Assembly (NCBI GenBank): GCA_021029095.1
Contig: JAJOHG010000012.1
Span: 558,001-622,000 of the forward strand
Direction: 5' to 3'
Origin: Phellopilus nigrolimitatus
Taxonomy: Eukaryota; Basidiomycota; Agaricomycetes; Hymenochaetales; Hymenochaetaceae
DNA: 64,000 nucleotides
How positions within the stretch are numbered: position 1 is the first letter of the stretch; each line of letters starts with the position of its first letter. The position numbers and the translations under genes are program-made. Shown piece by piece: positions 32,314-42,663 of the stretch. The notes beneath the pieces are model-generated. The model was not told where the DNA came from and searched no databases. It was given only the letters and a program-made list of their open reading frames with translations.

Positions 32314-35300
32314 ATGTCGTCCTCCAACACATCCAACGACGCCGCCGCCGCGCTCGGCGCGCGCGACGCCAGCGCTCACGTCCTCCAGAACGCTCCCGGA
32401 TACACCACCCCCGTCTTCGCAGGCAAGGCCGCCCAGCGCGCAGCCGTCGAGCGCCTCGTCGCAGCCAGCGGCTTCGTCCCCGCGCCCCTCGTCGCCCACG
32501 AGGTCGCCTGGTTCTACGACAACCTCGGCATCGACGACACCTACTTCGCCGGCGAGCAGCCTGCCGGCGTCGCCGACCACATCCTCGCCCTCTTCGGCGC
32601 CAAGATCCTCGCCTACACAAAGCACGACCCCGCCGCCCTCTCCGTCGAGCTCGAGAAGATCGCACCCGACGGCAGCGGCGCGACGTTCATACACACCAGC
32701 GCCCCCGGTGTCTCCGCCACCACAGGCCCCGGTGCGACCTGCGAGCGCCGCATCGACGCCCTCTTCCTCGACGAATCCACCCCCGCCAAGTGCTACCGCC
32801 TCGAGACATACCGCTCCGGCGGCGGCGTCTCCGCGACCGCACCCCAGCAGCTGCGCTGCTACTTCATCTCCCGCTGCACCTTCCCCGCCCCCGCGACCTC
32901 CGGGCCCGACTCGCAGCCAAGGACGCTGCCCGACGGGTCGACTGACATCCGCGCCGTGTCCGATCCCGTCTTCCTCGAAAAGGTCACCAAGAACACGCTC
33001 GCGATCTACCAGGCCGTGCTCGCGAGCGTCGAGCGGCGCTTCGGGCCCGTCATCGAGGCGTTCGACGTCGAGGGCTCGCGCGAGAAGCGGCTCGTCATCG
33101 GCTTCCGCATGGGCGGCACCACCGCCTTCTTCTCCGCGCTCGCCGACCTCTACCACTTCTACGCGCTCTACGCCTCGCGCAAGTACGTCGAGCAGTTCTC
33201 CAACGGCGTCACCATCATCTCGCTCTACCTCAACCCGCTGCCGGACGCCCCCGCGGGCGTCCCGCCCATCGAGCACGCCGTCGTGCAGGTCATGAAGGAG
33301 GCGTCCCTCCTCTTCTGCCTCCCCGCGAACCCCTTCTTCCGGCGCGCCGACGGCGCCCGCGCGGGCCACGCCGTGCAGGAGGCCACGTACGCGTACGCCG
33401 GCTGGGTCTTCGCGCAGCACTTCTGCAACCGCCTCGGCCCCGCGTACCTCGCGCTGCGCAACACGCTCGACGCCGCGAACCCGTCCCACGCGGAGGTCCT
33501 CAACGACATCAAGCGCCGCTTCCGCGAGGAGACCTTCACGCGCGAGAGCATCATGGACGTCGTCGCCGCGCACCCCGCGCTCGTGCGCCTGCTCTACGTC
33601 AACTTTGCCATGACGCACTACCCGCACGCCGCAGGCGGCGAGCTCGTGCCGACGATCTCGTTCCAGCGCCTGCAGGTCGCGCAGCCGCTCTCCGACGCGG
33701 AGCTGCTCGCGCGCATCCGGCGCACGGCTGCGAACGCGCACGCGGTGCAGGTGCTCGAGAGCTTCCTCGTGTTCAACAAGGCCGTGCTCAAGACGAACTT
33801 CTACCAGCCGACCAAGGTCGCGCTCGCGTTCCGCCTCGCGCCGGACTTCCTCCCCGAGGCCGAGTACCCGACGCGCCCCTTCGGCATGTTCTTCGTGCTC
33901 GGCTCCGAGTTCCGCGGCTTCCACATCCGCTTCCGCGACGTCGCGCGCGGCGGGATACGTATCGTGCGCTCGCGGAATAAGGAGTGCGTTTCTGCCTCCC
34001 CTCTTCCTCTTCTTGTTGTCCGTTTCGCTTCTTTTGCTGATTGAAGGGGACGTGCAGAAACTACTCGATCAACCAGCGCCAGCTGTGCGTGCTTTCTTTT
34101 CCCTTTGCTTTTGTACGCCTGCTGACGGGGGGCGGCGCGCAGGTTCGACGAAAATTACGCGCTCGCGGCGACACAGTCGCTCAAGAACAAGGACATCCCC
34201 GAGGGCGGGGCGAAGGGCACGATCCTGCCTAGCCTCGGCGCGAACCCGCGCGTCGCGTTCGAGAAATACGTCGACGTAAGCCCGCGTTTCTGTCCTCTCC
34301 CGTGCCTGCATGTCGATCACGCTAATGGTACGCGGCGCACAGGCCGTCATCGACCTCCTCATCCCCGGCCAGAGCCCGGGCATCAAGGAGCGCCTCGTGG
34401 ACCTGTACAACAAACCCGAGCTGCTGTTCTTTGGGCCGGACGGTGCGCGCGTCTCCGGCTGTGTGCCTGCACTCTCTCATACTGACTATATGCGCGCGGA
34501 TTATCACAGAGGGGACCGCGGACATGATGGACTGGGCAGCGCGTACGTCCTCCCCCTCTTACACCTCTTTCCGCGGCCGCTCGCTGACACACACGGCGAC
34601 ACCGCGCACACAGTGCACGCGCGCAGCCGCGGCGCGGGGACGTGGTGGAAGTCGTTCACGACGGGCAAGAGCGCCGCGCTCCTCGGCGGCGTGCCGCACG
34701 ACACGTACGGCATGACGTCGCTCTCCGTACGCCAGTACGTGGTCGGCATCTACGCGAAGCTCGGCCTGCGCGAGCGCGACATCACGAAGGTGCAGACCGG
34801 CGGGCCGGACGGGGACCTCGGGTCGAGTGCGTCCTCTTTTGTTTACTTGTTTCGCTGTGCGGTGCTGACTGCGGGCGCAGACGAGATCCTGCTGAGCAGC
34901 GACAAGACCGTCGCGATCATCGACGGCAGCGGCGTGCTTGCGGACCCCGCGGGGCTCGACCGCGCGGAGCTCGTGCGCCTCGCGAAGCTGCGCGTACCGG
35001 TGGCGCACTTCGACCGCGCGAAGCTCGGCAAGGACGGGTACGTCGTGCTCGTCGAGGACCAGGACGTCAAACTCCCATGTGCGTTTCTACCTGCTATCGG
35101 CCCTCTGCGTGGGGGGCGGACGGACGGCTGACTGACTGACGTGGTTGATCTCTTGCGCGACGGCGTACACAGCCGGCGAGGTCATCGTGGACGGCACGGA
35201 CTTCCGCAACACCGCGCACATGCGCTTCAAGGCGGACTTGTTCGTGCCGTGCGGCGGACGGTGCGTGCCCCTGCCCGCGCTCGCCGGTCCATAAATAATA

Positions 35301-36186
35301 TGCTTATCTGCCTAAATATACGCACGCGCTTGCTTCCCCGCAGCCCGGAGGCTGTGAACATCTCGAACGTCGCGTCGCTGATCGACGGCGAGGGCAAGCC
35401 GCACTTCAAGTACATCGTCGAGGGCGCGAACCTGTTCCTGACGCAGCAGGCCCGGCTGTACCTCGAGAAGCGCAGGGTCGTGCTCTTCAAGGACAGCTCC
35501 GCGAACAAAGGCACGTCCCGCACGCCCCTTGTGTCCACCCGCCTGCAGCCGCTGACCCCTTTTCTTTTTTCTTTTCTTTTTTTGCGATCGCCTCGCCAGG
35601 TGGTGTGACGAGCTCCTCGCTCGAGGTTCTCGCGGGCCTCGGCCTTTCGAACGAGGAATACCTCGACCTCATGGTCTTCAAGGACGGCGCGCCCTCGCCC
35701 TTCTACCGCGCGTACGTGCGCGACATCCAGGAGAAGATCACCGCGAACGCGGCCGCGGAGTTCCAGTGCATCTGGCGCGCGGGCGCGAGCGCCGCCGCGC
35801 GCCCGCGCACGCTCGTCTCGGACGAGCTCTCGGGCACGCTCAACGCGCTGCAGGCGGAGCTCGAGGCGTCGGACCTCTTTGACGACGTGCCGAGCCGCCG
35901 CGGCGTGCTGCGCCGCGCGATCCCGCGCACGCTCGTTGACCAGGTCGGGCTCGACGCGCTGCTCGCGCGCCTGCCCGAGCCGTACCAGCGCGCGCTGTTC
36001 TCGAGCTGGGTCGCCTCGCACTTTGTGAGTGCATCCGTTTTTTTCCCCTCAGCAGCCGCTCGTCTAGAGGAACGTGCTGACCGTGCACTGCCCTTTTTGC
36101 CTTTTTTACCGCTGCAGATATACAAGTACGGCGTGAACGGCTCGAGCGTGGACTTCTTCCACTTTGCGCGCGAACTTGCCGCGTGA
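32314..36186 (+). CDS. GDH2: NAD-specific glutamate dehydrogenase, large fungal type
   Basis: Oxidises glutamate to 2-oxoglutarate and ammonium with NAD+, feeding carbon from amino acids. Eleven exons (32314-33983, 34058-34084, 34143-34275, 34343-34442, 34510-34542, 34614-34826, 34881-35078, 35173-35260, 35344-35510, 35600-36024, 36118-36186) join in phase to 1040 aa, the usual size of the 115-kDa enzyme. Exon 1 is the long N-terminal regulatory region. The catalytic core follows: FRDVARGGIRIV, DENYALAATQSLKNKDIPEG, GGAKGTILP (substrate lysine), WWKSFTTGKSAALLGGVPHD, YGMTSLSVRQYV, KVQTGGPDGDLGSNEIL, YIVEGANLFLTQQARL and FKDSSANKGGVTSSSLEVL. The intron before GGVTSS starts with GC, not GT. Codon use is extremely GC-biased. 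The start is the first ATG after the CT-rich leader. Confidence 0.95.
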
Positions 36187-36599
36187 GCGCGCGCGCGCAG
36201 GGGGCGCCCCTGCCTCGCGCCCACCGCCCTCGTGTGCACTTTTTGTGTCCCGCTGGCGCCCCGCGTCTTGCTTGGGCTCCCGCCCCTCCCCCCTTCGTCG
36301 ACGGACTGTGTTCATGCTTTTTTGTTTTGTTTTGCCGCCTGTATGTATCATATAAATCGCGAGGCAGACGGCCCGCTGGGAAAAAAAATAAAATGGCAGA
36401 AGAAGATAGGATTGTACATCTATGCGCGTGTTCTGGGAGCTTCGGTCTCGCTCTTCTACGCGATGCATCGAAAGCACTATGGAGTTCAATGGGTCGAGCG
36501 CTCGGCCGTCGGGCAAGTCTAGATATATAAGGAGTAGACTCGGCTCTGGGAGGTATGTACATGTACAGTGGTAAATATGTAAACGCGTTTTTTGTTTCG
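36187..36599. other. Intergenic, 3' flank of GDH2
   Basis: GC content falls steeply to the right of 36300. No coding signal is seen; a GTACATGTAC palindrome lies near 36556. Confidence 0.5.
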
Positions 36600-36790
36600 C
36601 GGAAATTTGCCTCCGAAAACGCGACCAGACCTCGTTCGAGCTCCGTTTCAAACGTGATCGACTAGCGCTCTGGCATGCCTCTTTCTGGATAACTGTGACG
36701 TGCATATTTTCGGCGGTCCACACTTATTGCTGTCGCTATCGCCCGTCTCGTGAGACCCTCTAGGCGCATATGCAATTTCCCATGAAAAAA
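36600..36790 (+). repeat. Short copy of the dispersed repeat tail
   Basis: Matches the last 0.2 kb of copies A and B: TTCGAGCTCCGTTTCAAACG, GTGATCGACTAG, then TTATTGCTGTCGCTATCG, GTCTCNTGAGAC and GCATATGCAATTTCCC. It lies immediately downstream of hydrolase C. Confidence 0.65.
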
Positions 36791-36862
36791 AGAGTCACCA
36801 TGAACGAGTTATTTATGGGAGGAAACGTCCTCAAATAGCGGACCCATAGCCTTGGTGTTATT

Positions 36863-38146
36863 TCAAGTTGACTGTATCAGCAAGAGACAGCGCATCACGA
36901 GCTGACTGCTTCCTTCAGGATCTTCAAAAACATATCTGCGTCGTCCCAATGCATCTGAGAACGCGTCAGCGGGGTGCACTGTTGAGAACCATTGAGCCGC
37001 TTCGGAGCTCACAAAGTGGTTCCCGCCTTCGACGGGTATGAATCTGGCCGGCCTGGCCCGTTCGCCCCCTGCTCTCCACTTGGCGTAGTCCTTCTCCAGC
37101 TCCCACATCGCCGACTGCTTCTCCCAGTCGGACGCTAGCCCGTAAACGAGACGTATTTTTAGCTCTGGGAGCAAACCTCCTTTGGCTCCATAGAGCAGCG
37201 CCCGACGTACGTGGTCGTGGGAGGTAGAGAGCTGGATGTTGAAGGTCAGCTGCTTCTCCGAGCGAGCGAGTGGTTCGGACTCGGTAATTAAGAGGAGCTC
37301 CTCGGCGGTCAGGGTGTCTGCGGTACAAACACGGTAGGGATTCTCGGGTGTGCGATCCTGCAGAGAGCCGATAGAACGACCGGCAGAGATATAAGAATAG
37401 ACAGGGTGAGTGTGATACGATGATATCCATTTTGCGAAAGCCGCGCCGAGGATGTCTTTCGGTATTTCAGGGTCGTTGAAGAGCAAATAGGCGCCTTCCG
37501 GACTTGGATATCCCAGAAATATGTTCGGGACATCTAAGAGACACTAGTGAATAACAAAGACAGAAGGTACAACAAAACGTTCACTGACCATATATAAAGA
37601 ATGTCTTAAGGTAGGGCTCCAGTGCAGCTATTATTTCTCGCGGGTATGAGTCCAGATGAGTTAAAAACGACAGCGTCGTAACGTTCCCTAACGACCAACC
37701 CAGTAATGCCAGTCCTCCAGACGTCCCGCCACTGATACGAGGGATATTATTCTCCGAGATGACCCAGACTAAAAAGTGAGCTATCTCAAGGCCGCGTTGC
37801 CGAAGGAAATCCCTATGAGCGCGGACATCCTTCCCATTGAGTACATCGAGCTCAGTATCGGAGAATGGCGTTGAGCCAGCATAGTCTCGCCTATTGAGCG
37901 CAATTATGCGAAGGTCGTGCTTGTGAGCTAGGGGAAGCAGGCGAGCAAAATTCACTGTCAAGTATCGAGATGTCAGAAGAGTAAAGTTTATTCAGGAATC
38001 CGAAACTTACATGCATTAAAAGTATACCCATGTACACAAATCACAGTCGTGTAAGTATCGGATTGCGGCGCCCCTGAGTCGATGTACGCAAACTGCGTTC
38101 CATCTCTGTCAATCTCAGCGGTCTGCATTTTATTCGGTAATGGCAT
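36863..38146 (-). CDS. Alpha/beta hydrolase, paralogue C, with frameshifted C-terminus
   Basis: Three exons (38146-38011, 37954-37589, 37533-36863). The start MPLPNKMQTAEIDRDGTQFA, VICVHGYTFNA, the elbow ALLGWSLGNVTT and FIPVEGGNHFVSSEAA are all kept, so the catalytic Ser and His survive. After EAAQW the frame leaves the family: one extra base around 36985-36995 converts the expected end (QCTPLT..QMHWDDADMFLK with a stop at 36895) into an unrelated tail that runs to 36863. The protein is therefore about 390 aa with some 50 foreign residues. The DNA downstream of the extra base still encodes the family end in another frame, so the change is recent or a sequence error. Nearest relative is D. 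Confidence 0.8.
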
Positions 38147-38190
38147 GCTTTTAAGTGAACCTCAGAGAGATTCGGAACGAAGACAGACGC

Positions 38191-38200
38191 TCTTTTATGT
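38191..38200 (-). promoter_or_regulatory. TATA box of hydrolase C
   Basis: ACATAAAAGA on the minus strand lies about 50 bp before the ATG, followed by the same TGTCTTCG word as in paralogue A. Confidence 0.55.
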
Positions 38201-38554
38201 CCCACTTCACGTCGAACCATCGACGCTGAGTGAGTGCCATCAGGATCCAGTAACACAAGTCAGGGAGGTAAGCTCTGAATACAGTTGATGTTCTGATAAT
38301 GCATAACCACATTTCGGTTATGTAATAGGTAATACATAAGCATTAGAGAATTAACTTAAAATCATTTATTATCTGTAATTTATAGTCACTGTACTGTGAC
38401 AAACTGTGATATGACTAAGATCAAAAACACCTTATGAAACTCGCCAAGATTGGAAATTACCTGCTAAATGGCTCCTGCTCGGGGTCTACGGCCCTCGGAA
38501 CCAAAACTGTATATCTGGTAGTCGGCTTCAGAATTTTACGCAAAATAGGTCGTT
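38201..38554. other. Intergenic
   Basis: AT-rich sequence upstream of hydrolase C. Nothing recognised. Confidence 0.45.
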
Positions 38555-38685
38555 TACAGGTGGATGTAGAAAATGACGAACCACGTAAGCGATCATCGCT
38601 TCCAAATAAGGAGAAAGTCTTTTATTTTTATTTTTTGGCAGAGCCAATCGCTTACGCGGTTTGTCAATTTCTACACCCACCTATA
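38555..38685. mobile_element. Short TA-flanked MITE, 127 bp
   Basis: The ends are near-perfect inverted repeats of about 38 bp: CAGGTGGATGTAGAAAATGA at 38557 and its counterpart ending at 38683, both reaching a CGTAAGCGAT word inside. TA flanks both ends (38555-38556, 38684-38685). Ends differ in sequence from those of the 287-bp element after the first seven bases, so it is a separate family. Confidence 0.75.
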
Positions 38686-38834
38686 TATGTATATGTTCAC
38701 CCAAATATCCATGTTAGATTCGCGCATAATTTGTTACTAATATGTAGATATTTGGCTTCCTCATTGCAATGAAACCCTTGCAGTGCTCAAAACATTGAGA
38801 TGCTGAGTCACTGAGTAAGTGCATATACAGTATG

Positions 38835-38905
38835 TACTTTACTGCTGTCGCTGTCGGTGGTCTCTTGAGATCTTTAGTTGCGTAGAGCTTTTCCGACAAA
38901 TGAAC
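38835..38905 (+). repeat. Fragment of the dispersed repeat tail
   Basis: CTGCTGTCGCTGTCGG, GGTCTCTTGAGATCTTTAG and AGAGCTTTTCCGA match the terminal part of copy B. It lies about 100 bp from the 3' end of hydrolase D, as the 36.6-kb copy lies next to C. Confidence 0.55.
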
Positions 38906-39002
38906 CCATAATATTTGACGGAGTAGACAGTTTCGATTCTCAATAATCAGGTTCGTAGTCTGATACACATAAAGTACTTTAATTGCCTGCAGCGACTTGT
39001 AT

Positions 39003-40270
39003 TCAAGAATCGGAAATTGCATCCTTCAAGATCGTCAAAAGCATATCTGCATCGTCCCAGTGCATCTGGAAGGTCGTCAGCGAGATGCATAGATGAAGCA
39101 AATGAGCCACTTCGGAACTCACAAAGTGATTACCGCCCTCGGCAGGTATGAACTTGAACGGTCTAACTTGCTCTCCATCCGTTACCCACTTAGCATGGTC
39201 CTTCTCAAGCTCCCACGCCGCCCATTGTACCTCCCACCCGGAGGCTAGCCCATAAACAAAGTAAATATTTAGCTTTGGGAGTAAATCTTTGTTGGCACTG
39301 AAGAGTAGCGCTCGTCGCGTCTGTTCGTGCAAGGTAGAGATATGAACATTCCATGGCAGCTGTTCCGAGCGAGTAGCTGGTGTTGGATCGGTAATTGTGA
39401 GTAGCTCCTCGGCAGTGAGGGTATCTGCTGTACAAATGCGATAAGGATTCTCGGGCGTGCGATCCTGCAGAGAGCCCGTGGAGCGATTTGGTGATGTTTC
39501 GCCGGAAGTGATATTGGAATAAGCAGGATGAGCGAAATATGACGATACCCATTTTGCGAAAGCCACCCCGAGCTCGTTTTCTGGGATCGTTGAGTCCGTG
39601 GAGGGGTGGTAGGTGCCTTCAGGCATCGAGTATCCCAGAAATCTGTTTGGGATATCTACGAGACACTAATGAGGAGCAAGACCAGACTAAACAATCAAAA
39701 GACCACTAACCATACAAAATAAATGTTCTAAGGTAGGGCTCCAGTGTAGTGATTATTTCGTGCGGGTACGAGTCCAGATGAGCTAGGAACGGCAGTGTCG
39801 TCACGTTCCCTTGGGACCATCCCAGCAATGCCAGCCCTCCAGACGACCCGTCTTCACTGGCATGCGGGATCTCTTTCTCCGAGATGACCCAGACCAGAAA
39901 ATGAGCTATCTCGAGGCCGCGCTTTCGCAGGAAATCCCTATGAGCGTTGTCATCTTTTCCATTGATTACATCGAGCTCAGGGTCGGAGAATGGCGTCGAG
40001 CCAGAATAATCTCGCCGATTGAGTGCAATGACGCGAAGATTGTACTTGTGAGCGAGAGGAAGGAAACGAGAAAAAGCCACTGTTGAAAAGTGTGTTGTCA
40101 TAGGTAAAGGCTTATCTACTATTCCGAAACTTACGTGCATTGAAAGTATACCCATGTACACAAACTACAGTTGTGTAGTTGTCGGATTGCGGCGCTCCTG
40201 AGTCGATGTATGCGAACTGCGTCCCGTCGCTGTCTATCTGTGCAGTCTGTATCTCACTCGACGATGGCAT
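39003..40270 (-). CDS. Alpha/beta hydrolase, paralogue D
   Basis: Three exons (40270-40135, 40079-39711, 39655-39003) give 385 aa, intact. Blocks: MPSSSEIQTAQIDSDGTQFA, VVCVHGYTFNA, ALNRRDYSGSTPFSD, the elbow ALLGWSQGNVTT (G-W-S-Q-G, where the other three have L), IYFVYGLASGWEVQWAAWE and FIPAEGGNHFVSSE. It keeps the family end ALHWDDADMLLTILKDA-like terminus (MHWDDADMLLTILKDAISDS). It shares HRDFLRKRGLEIAHF with C. It lies head-to-tail with C, 0.86 kb upstream, the mirror image of the A-B arrangement. Substrate unknown. Confidence 0.88.
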
Positions 40271-40325
40271 GTTCTCAGGAGAGTCCCAGAAGGATGTATA
40301 TAACTTGGAAGATCAAAGCCAAGTG

Positions 40326-40334
40326 CTCTTATAT
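40326..40334 (-). promoter_or_regulatory. TATA-like box of hydrolase D
   Basis: ATATAAGAG on the minus strand, 56-64 bp before the ATG, corresponding to the TATAAGA of paralogue A. Confidence 0.5.
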
Positions 40335-40801
40335 GTATCTGCAGAATCACTGACGCTGACTGAGCGCCATCAGAAGTTAATAAACCTAGTTACATAGGAC
40401 GAAGTACTGTTCAACCGTCATTTCATTACTCCCAGTTATGAATCTGGATTTTTTGTTACAGAAGACGGAATTGCAAGCAGGAAAGGAGAATTTGACGGGG
40501 CGATTATTATTCAAAATAACTTCGAATACACTCGCATACAAACAGAATCGCTGCTGGGCTCGGAGCTGGCGGGGAAAAAAAATGAAGACAGTATTCGATT
40601 TTATCCTGAAGCTTATTTGCCTGAAAATGCATTGATATGTCTGTTGGCGCCCCGGCTTTCAAAGGTCAATGCGAGGTCTGTTTGAATAAAGAAAACCAGT
40701 CTTCTCTGTTGATGCTTGGATGGCCGATATTGGTAGAAGTCTTTTCAGGCTAGCGCATCTTGAATAAAATTTCACTTGTTGACCTTTCTCTAGGCAAATA
40801 T
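40335..40801. other. Intergenic
   Basis: AT-rich spacer between hydrolase D and the quinone oxidoreductase 3' end. No feature recognised. Confidence 0.45.
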
Positions 40802-42663
40802 CTAAACAATTTCCACGATGATCTTCCCACTACAGCAAAGCATATCAGTAAGCGTAAAATCAAACTGCTGAGAAAAGGTGAATTCTTACACGTTCTTGTC
40901 TTCTTGCATCTCACGATGCGCTTCTTGGATCTCCGCCCACGGATACACCTAATGTTCTATTTGATATTGTCATTCTGATAACCTTTAAGCCGGACTATAC
41001 CTTATGGATGTATGTCTTCAATTTCCCCTCTACGAGAGCTTCTAGCACCTCGTTCTTGAATCTTTGTAATTAGCAGCGCACTGCGTGAGTAATCTCCGTA
41101 AGATTAATAATCTTGTTCCCAAAGGCTTACTGAGAGATCAAATCGGCTTGATAGGGCACAGAGCGAGACCGAAGTGTAGATCCCTCGATATGCAGGCGCT
41201 TGTAAAGTAAAGGACCGAGGTTGAACTTGGACACCTCGGCGCCTAGATCGACGCAATCGCGATTACGTTGCCAGTATAAAACAAGCGTGTGCAAGACGGG
41301 TTGATGCGCGAACGTGACGCGTAAAGGGCGGGACGCGTACGTAGCACAAATGTATTCAAGGGGATAGATCAATCAGTAATCGGGCTCGTATTCAATGTCG
41401 CAGCGTCATCAGTGGCTCGCGTTGCAAAAGCGCAATGATCCAGGGATCCGCGGGTGAAAGGCGTTGAAGTGCTTACCGCTGAGAAGGCCGAGCATGGTCA
41501 TCCGCCCATCAAGGGCGAGAGCGGCGATATTCTTCTCCCAGTGGCTTTGGCCAACGAAGTCGATGAGCACGTCGACGCCCTTGCCATTGGTCACTGTTTT
41601 GACCTCCTCCGAGAAGTCCTGGGTCTTGTAGTTCACGGCGTGTGTTGCGCCAAGCCCCCCATCCGGGAGATTGGTCAGGAAATCAACTTTCTCCTTCTTT
41701 GACGCGGTACTTGTCACGGTATTCCTAATTTACGAGATCAATATCATAAGTTAAACATCCCATCTTCGCATAGCAAACTAGAAGTAGAAAGGATCATCCA
41801 GTGAATGTGCTTACGCGCCGTAAAGCCGAGCGAGCTGACACGCAGCCAGTCCAACACCCGAAGCACCCGTATGTACGAGAACGTCATCTCCTGCCTTGAT
41901 CTTCCCTACTTTTACAAGAGCTTGAAACGCTGTAAAAAGTCGTCTACGGTCAGATGGTGCTCAGAACCACAAGATTCAGGAATTCATCATGATAGGCCAT
42001 GGTTTTTATTCCGAGAGACGCCTGATCCCCGTGCAATTAGGACGAAGCAGTCTACTCTACATGACTCACCAGTCAGCCAGTTCTCCGGAATGCTGGCAGC
42101 ATTAACCCAGGAGAGATGAGAAGGCTTATTAATGAGGTGGCAGTCTGGTACAGTTATATATTCTGCGTAAGCACCCTGTCAAAAAATAAATAGAGAACGA
42201 AAATGCGAAGATACACTTAGTTCAAATTAAAGCGTGTTAATTCAGGATAGACTGCACGCACCCCGGCAGCAAGGCCGAAAACTTCGTCGTCGACTTTCCA
42301 TTGCTTGACCTCGGAGCCTAGTTCGGCAACATGTCCAGAGAACTCAACCCCAAGGATCTTTGAAGCGCCAGGAGGAATCGGATATACTCCATTTCGCTGC
42401 AAGATGTCCATGCGATTCAATCCGAAAGCCTTAATCTGCCGTAAATGCGGTACGAATACCAGACAGCATCGTGCACCAGTTAGTACAATGATAAAGCAAA
42501 GAGAAGCGGAACAGAGTCCGAGATTATCATGAAGTGGCTAGCGTAAGTTCACCTTGACCAAAACCTCCCGAGACGATGGCTTCGGTCGCGCCGTTTCACC
42601 AAGGAAGAGATTCTCGATGCCTCCTGAGCCACCCTTAATGAGGACTGCTCTCATTTGAGCCAT
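40802..42663 (-). CDS. NADPH quinone oxidoreductase, PIG3/TP53I3 type (MDR superfamily)
   Basis: Medium-chain reductase that passes electrons from NADPH to quinones. Nine exons (42663-42553, 42435-42262, 42175-42070, 41929-41815, 41724-41477, 41242-41131, 41061-41001, 40948-40890, 40829-40802) give 337 aa, the family's length. Blocks in order: [68 protein letters not shown], the nucleotide site [75 protein letters not shown] and the end [13 protein letters not shown]. No zinc-binding Cys set is present, which fits quinone reductases. An in-frame ATG at 42783 would add 40 residues; 42663 or 42654 matches the family start better. The last two coding exons are 59 and 28 nt. Confidence 0.9.

Noticed and set aside
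32239..33924. 561-codon open frame antisense to GDH2 exon 1
   Set aside because: It is a by-product of extreme GC3 in GDH2; its composition (Glu/Arg/Val/Gly runs) is that of a reverse-strand shadow and it has no motif.
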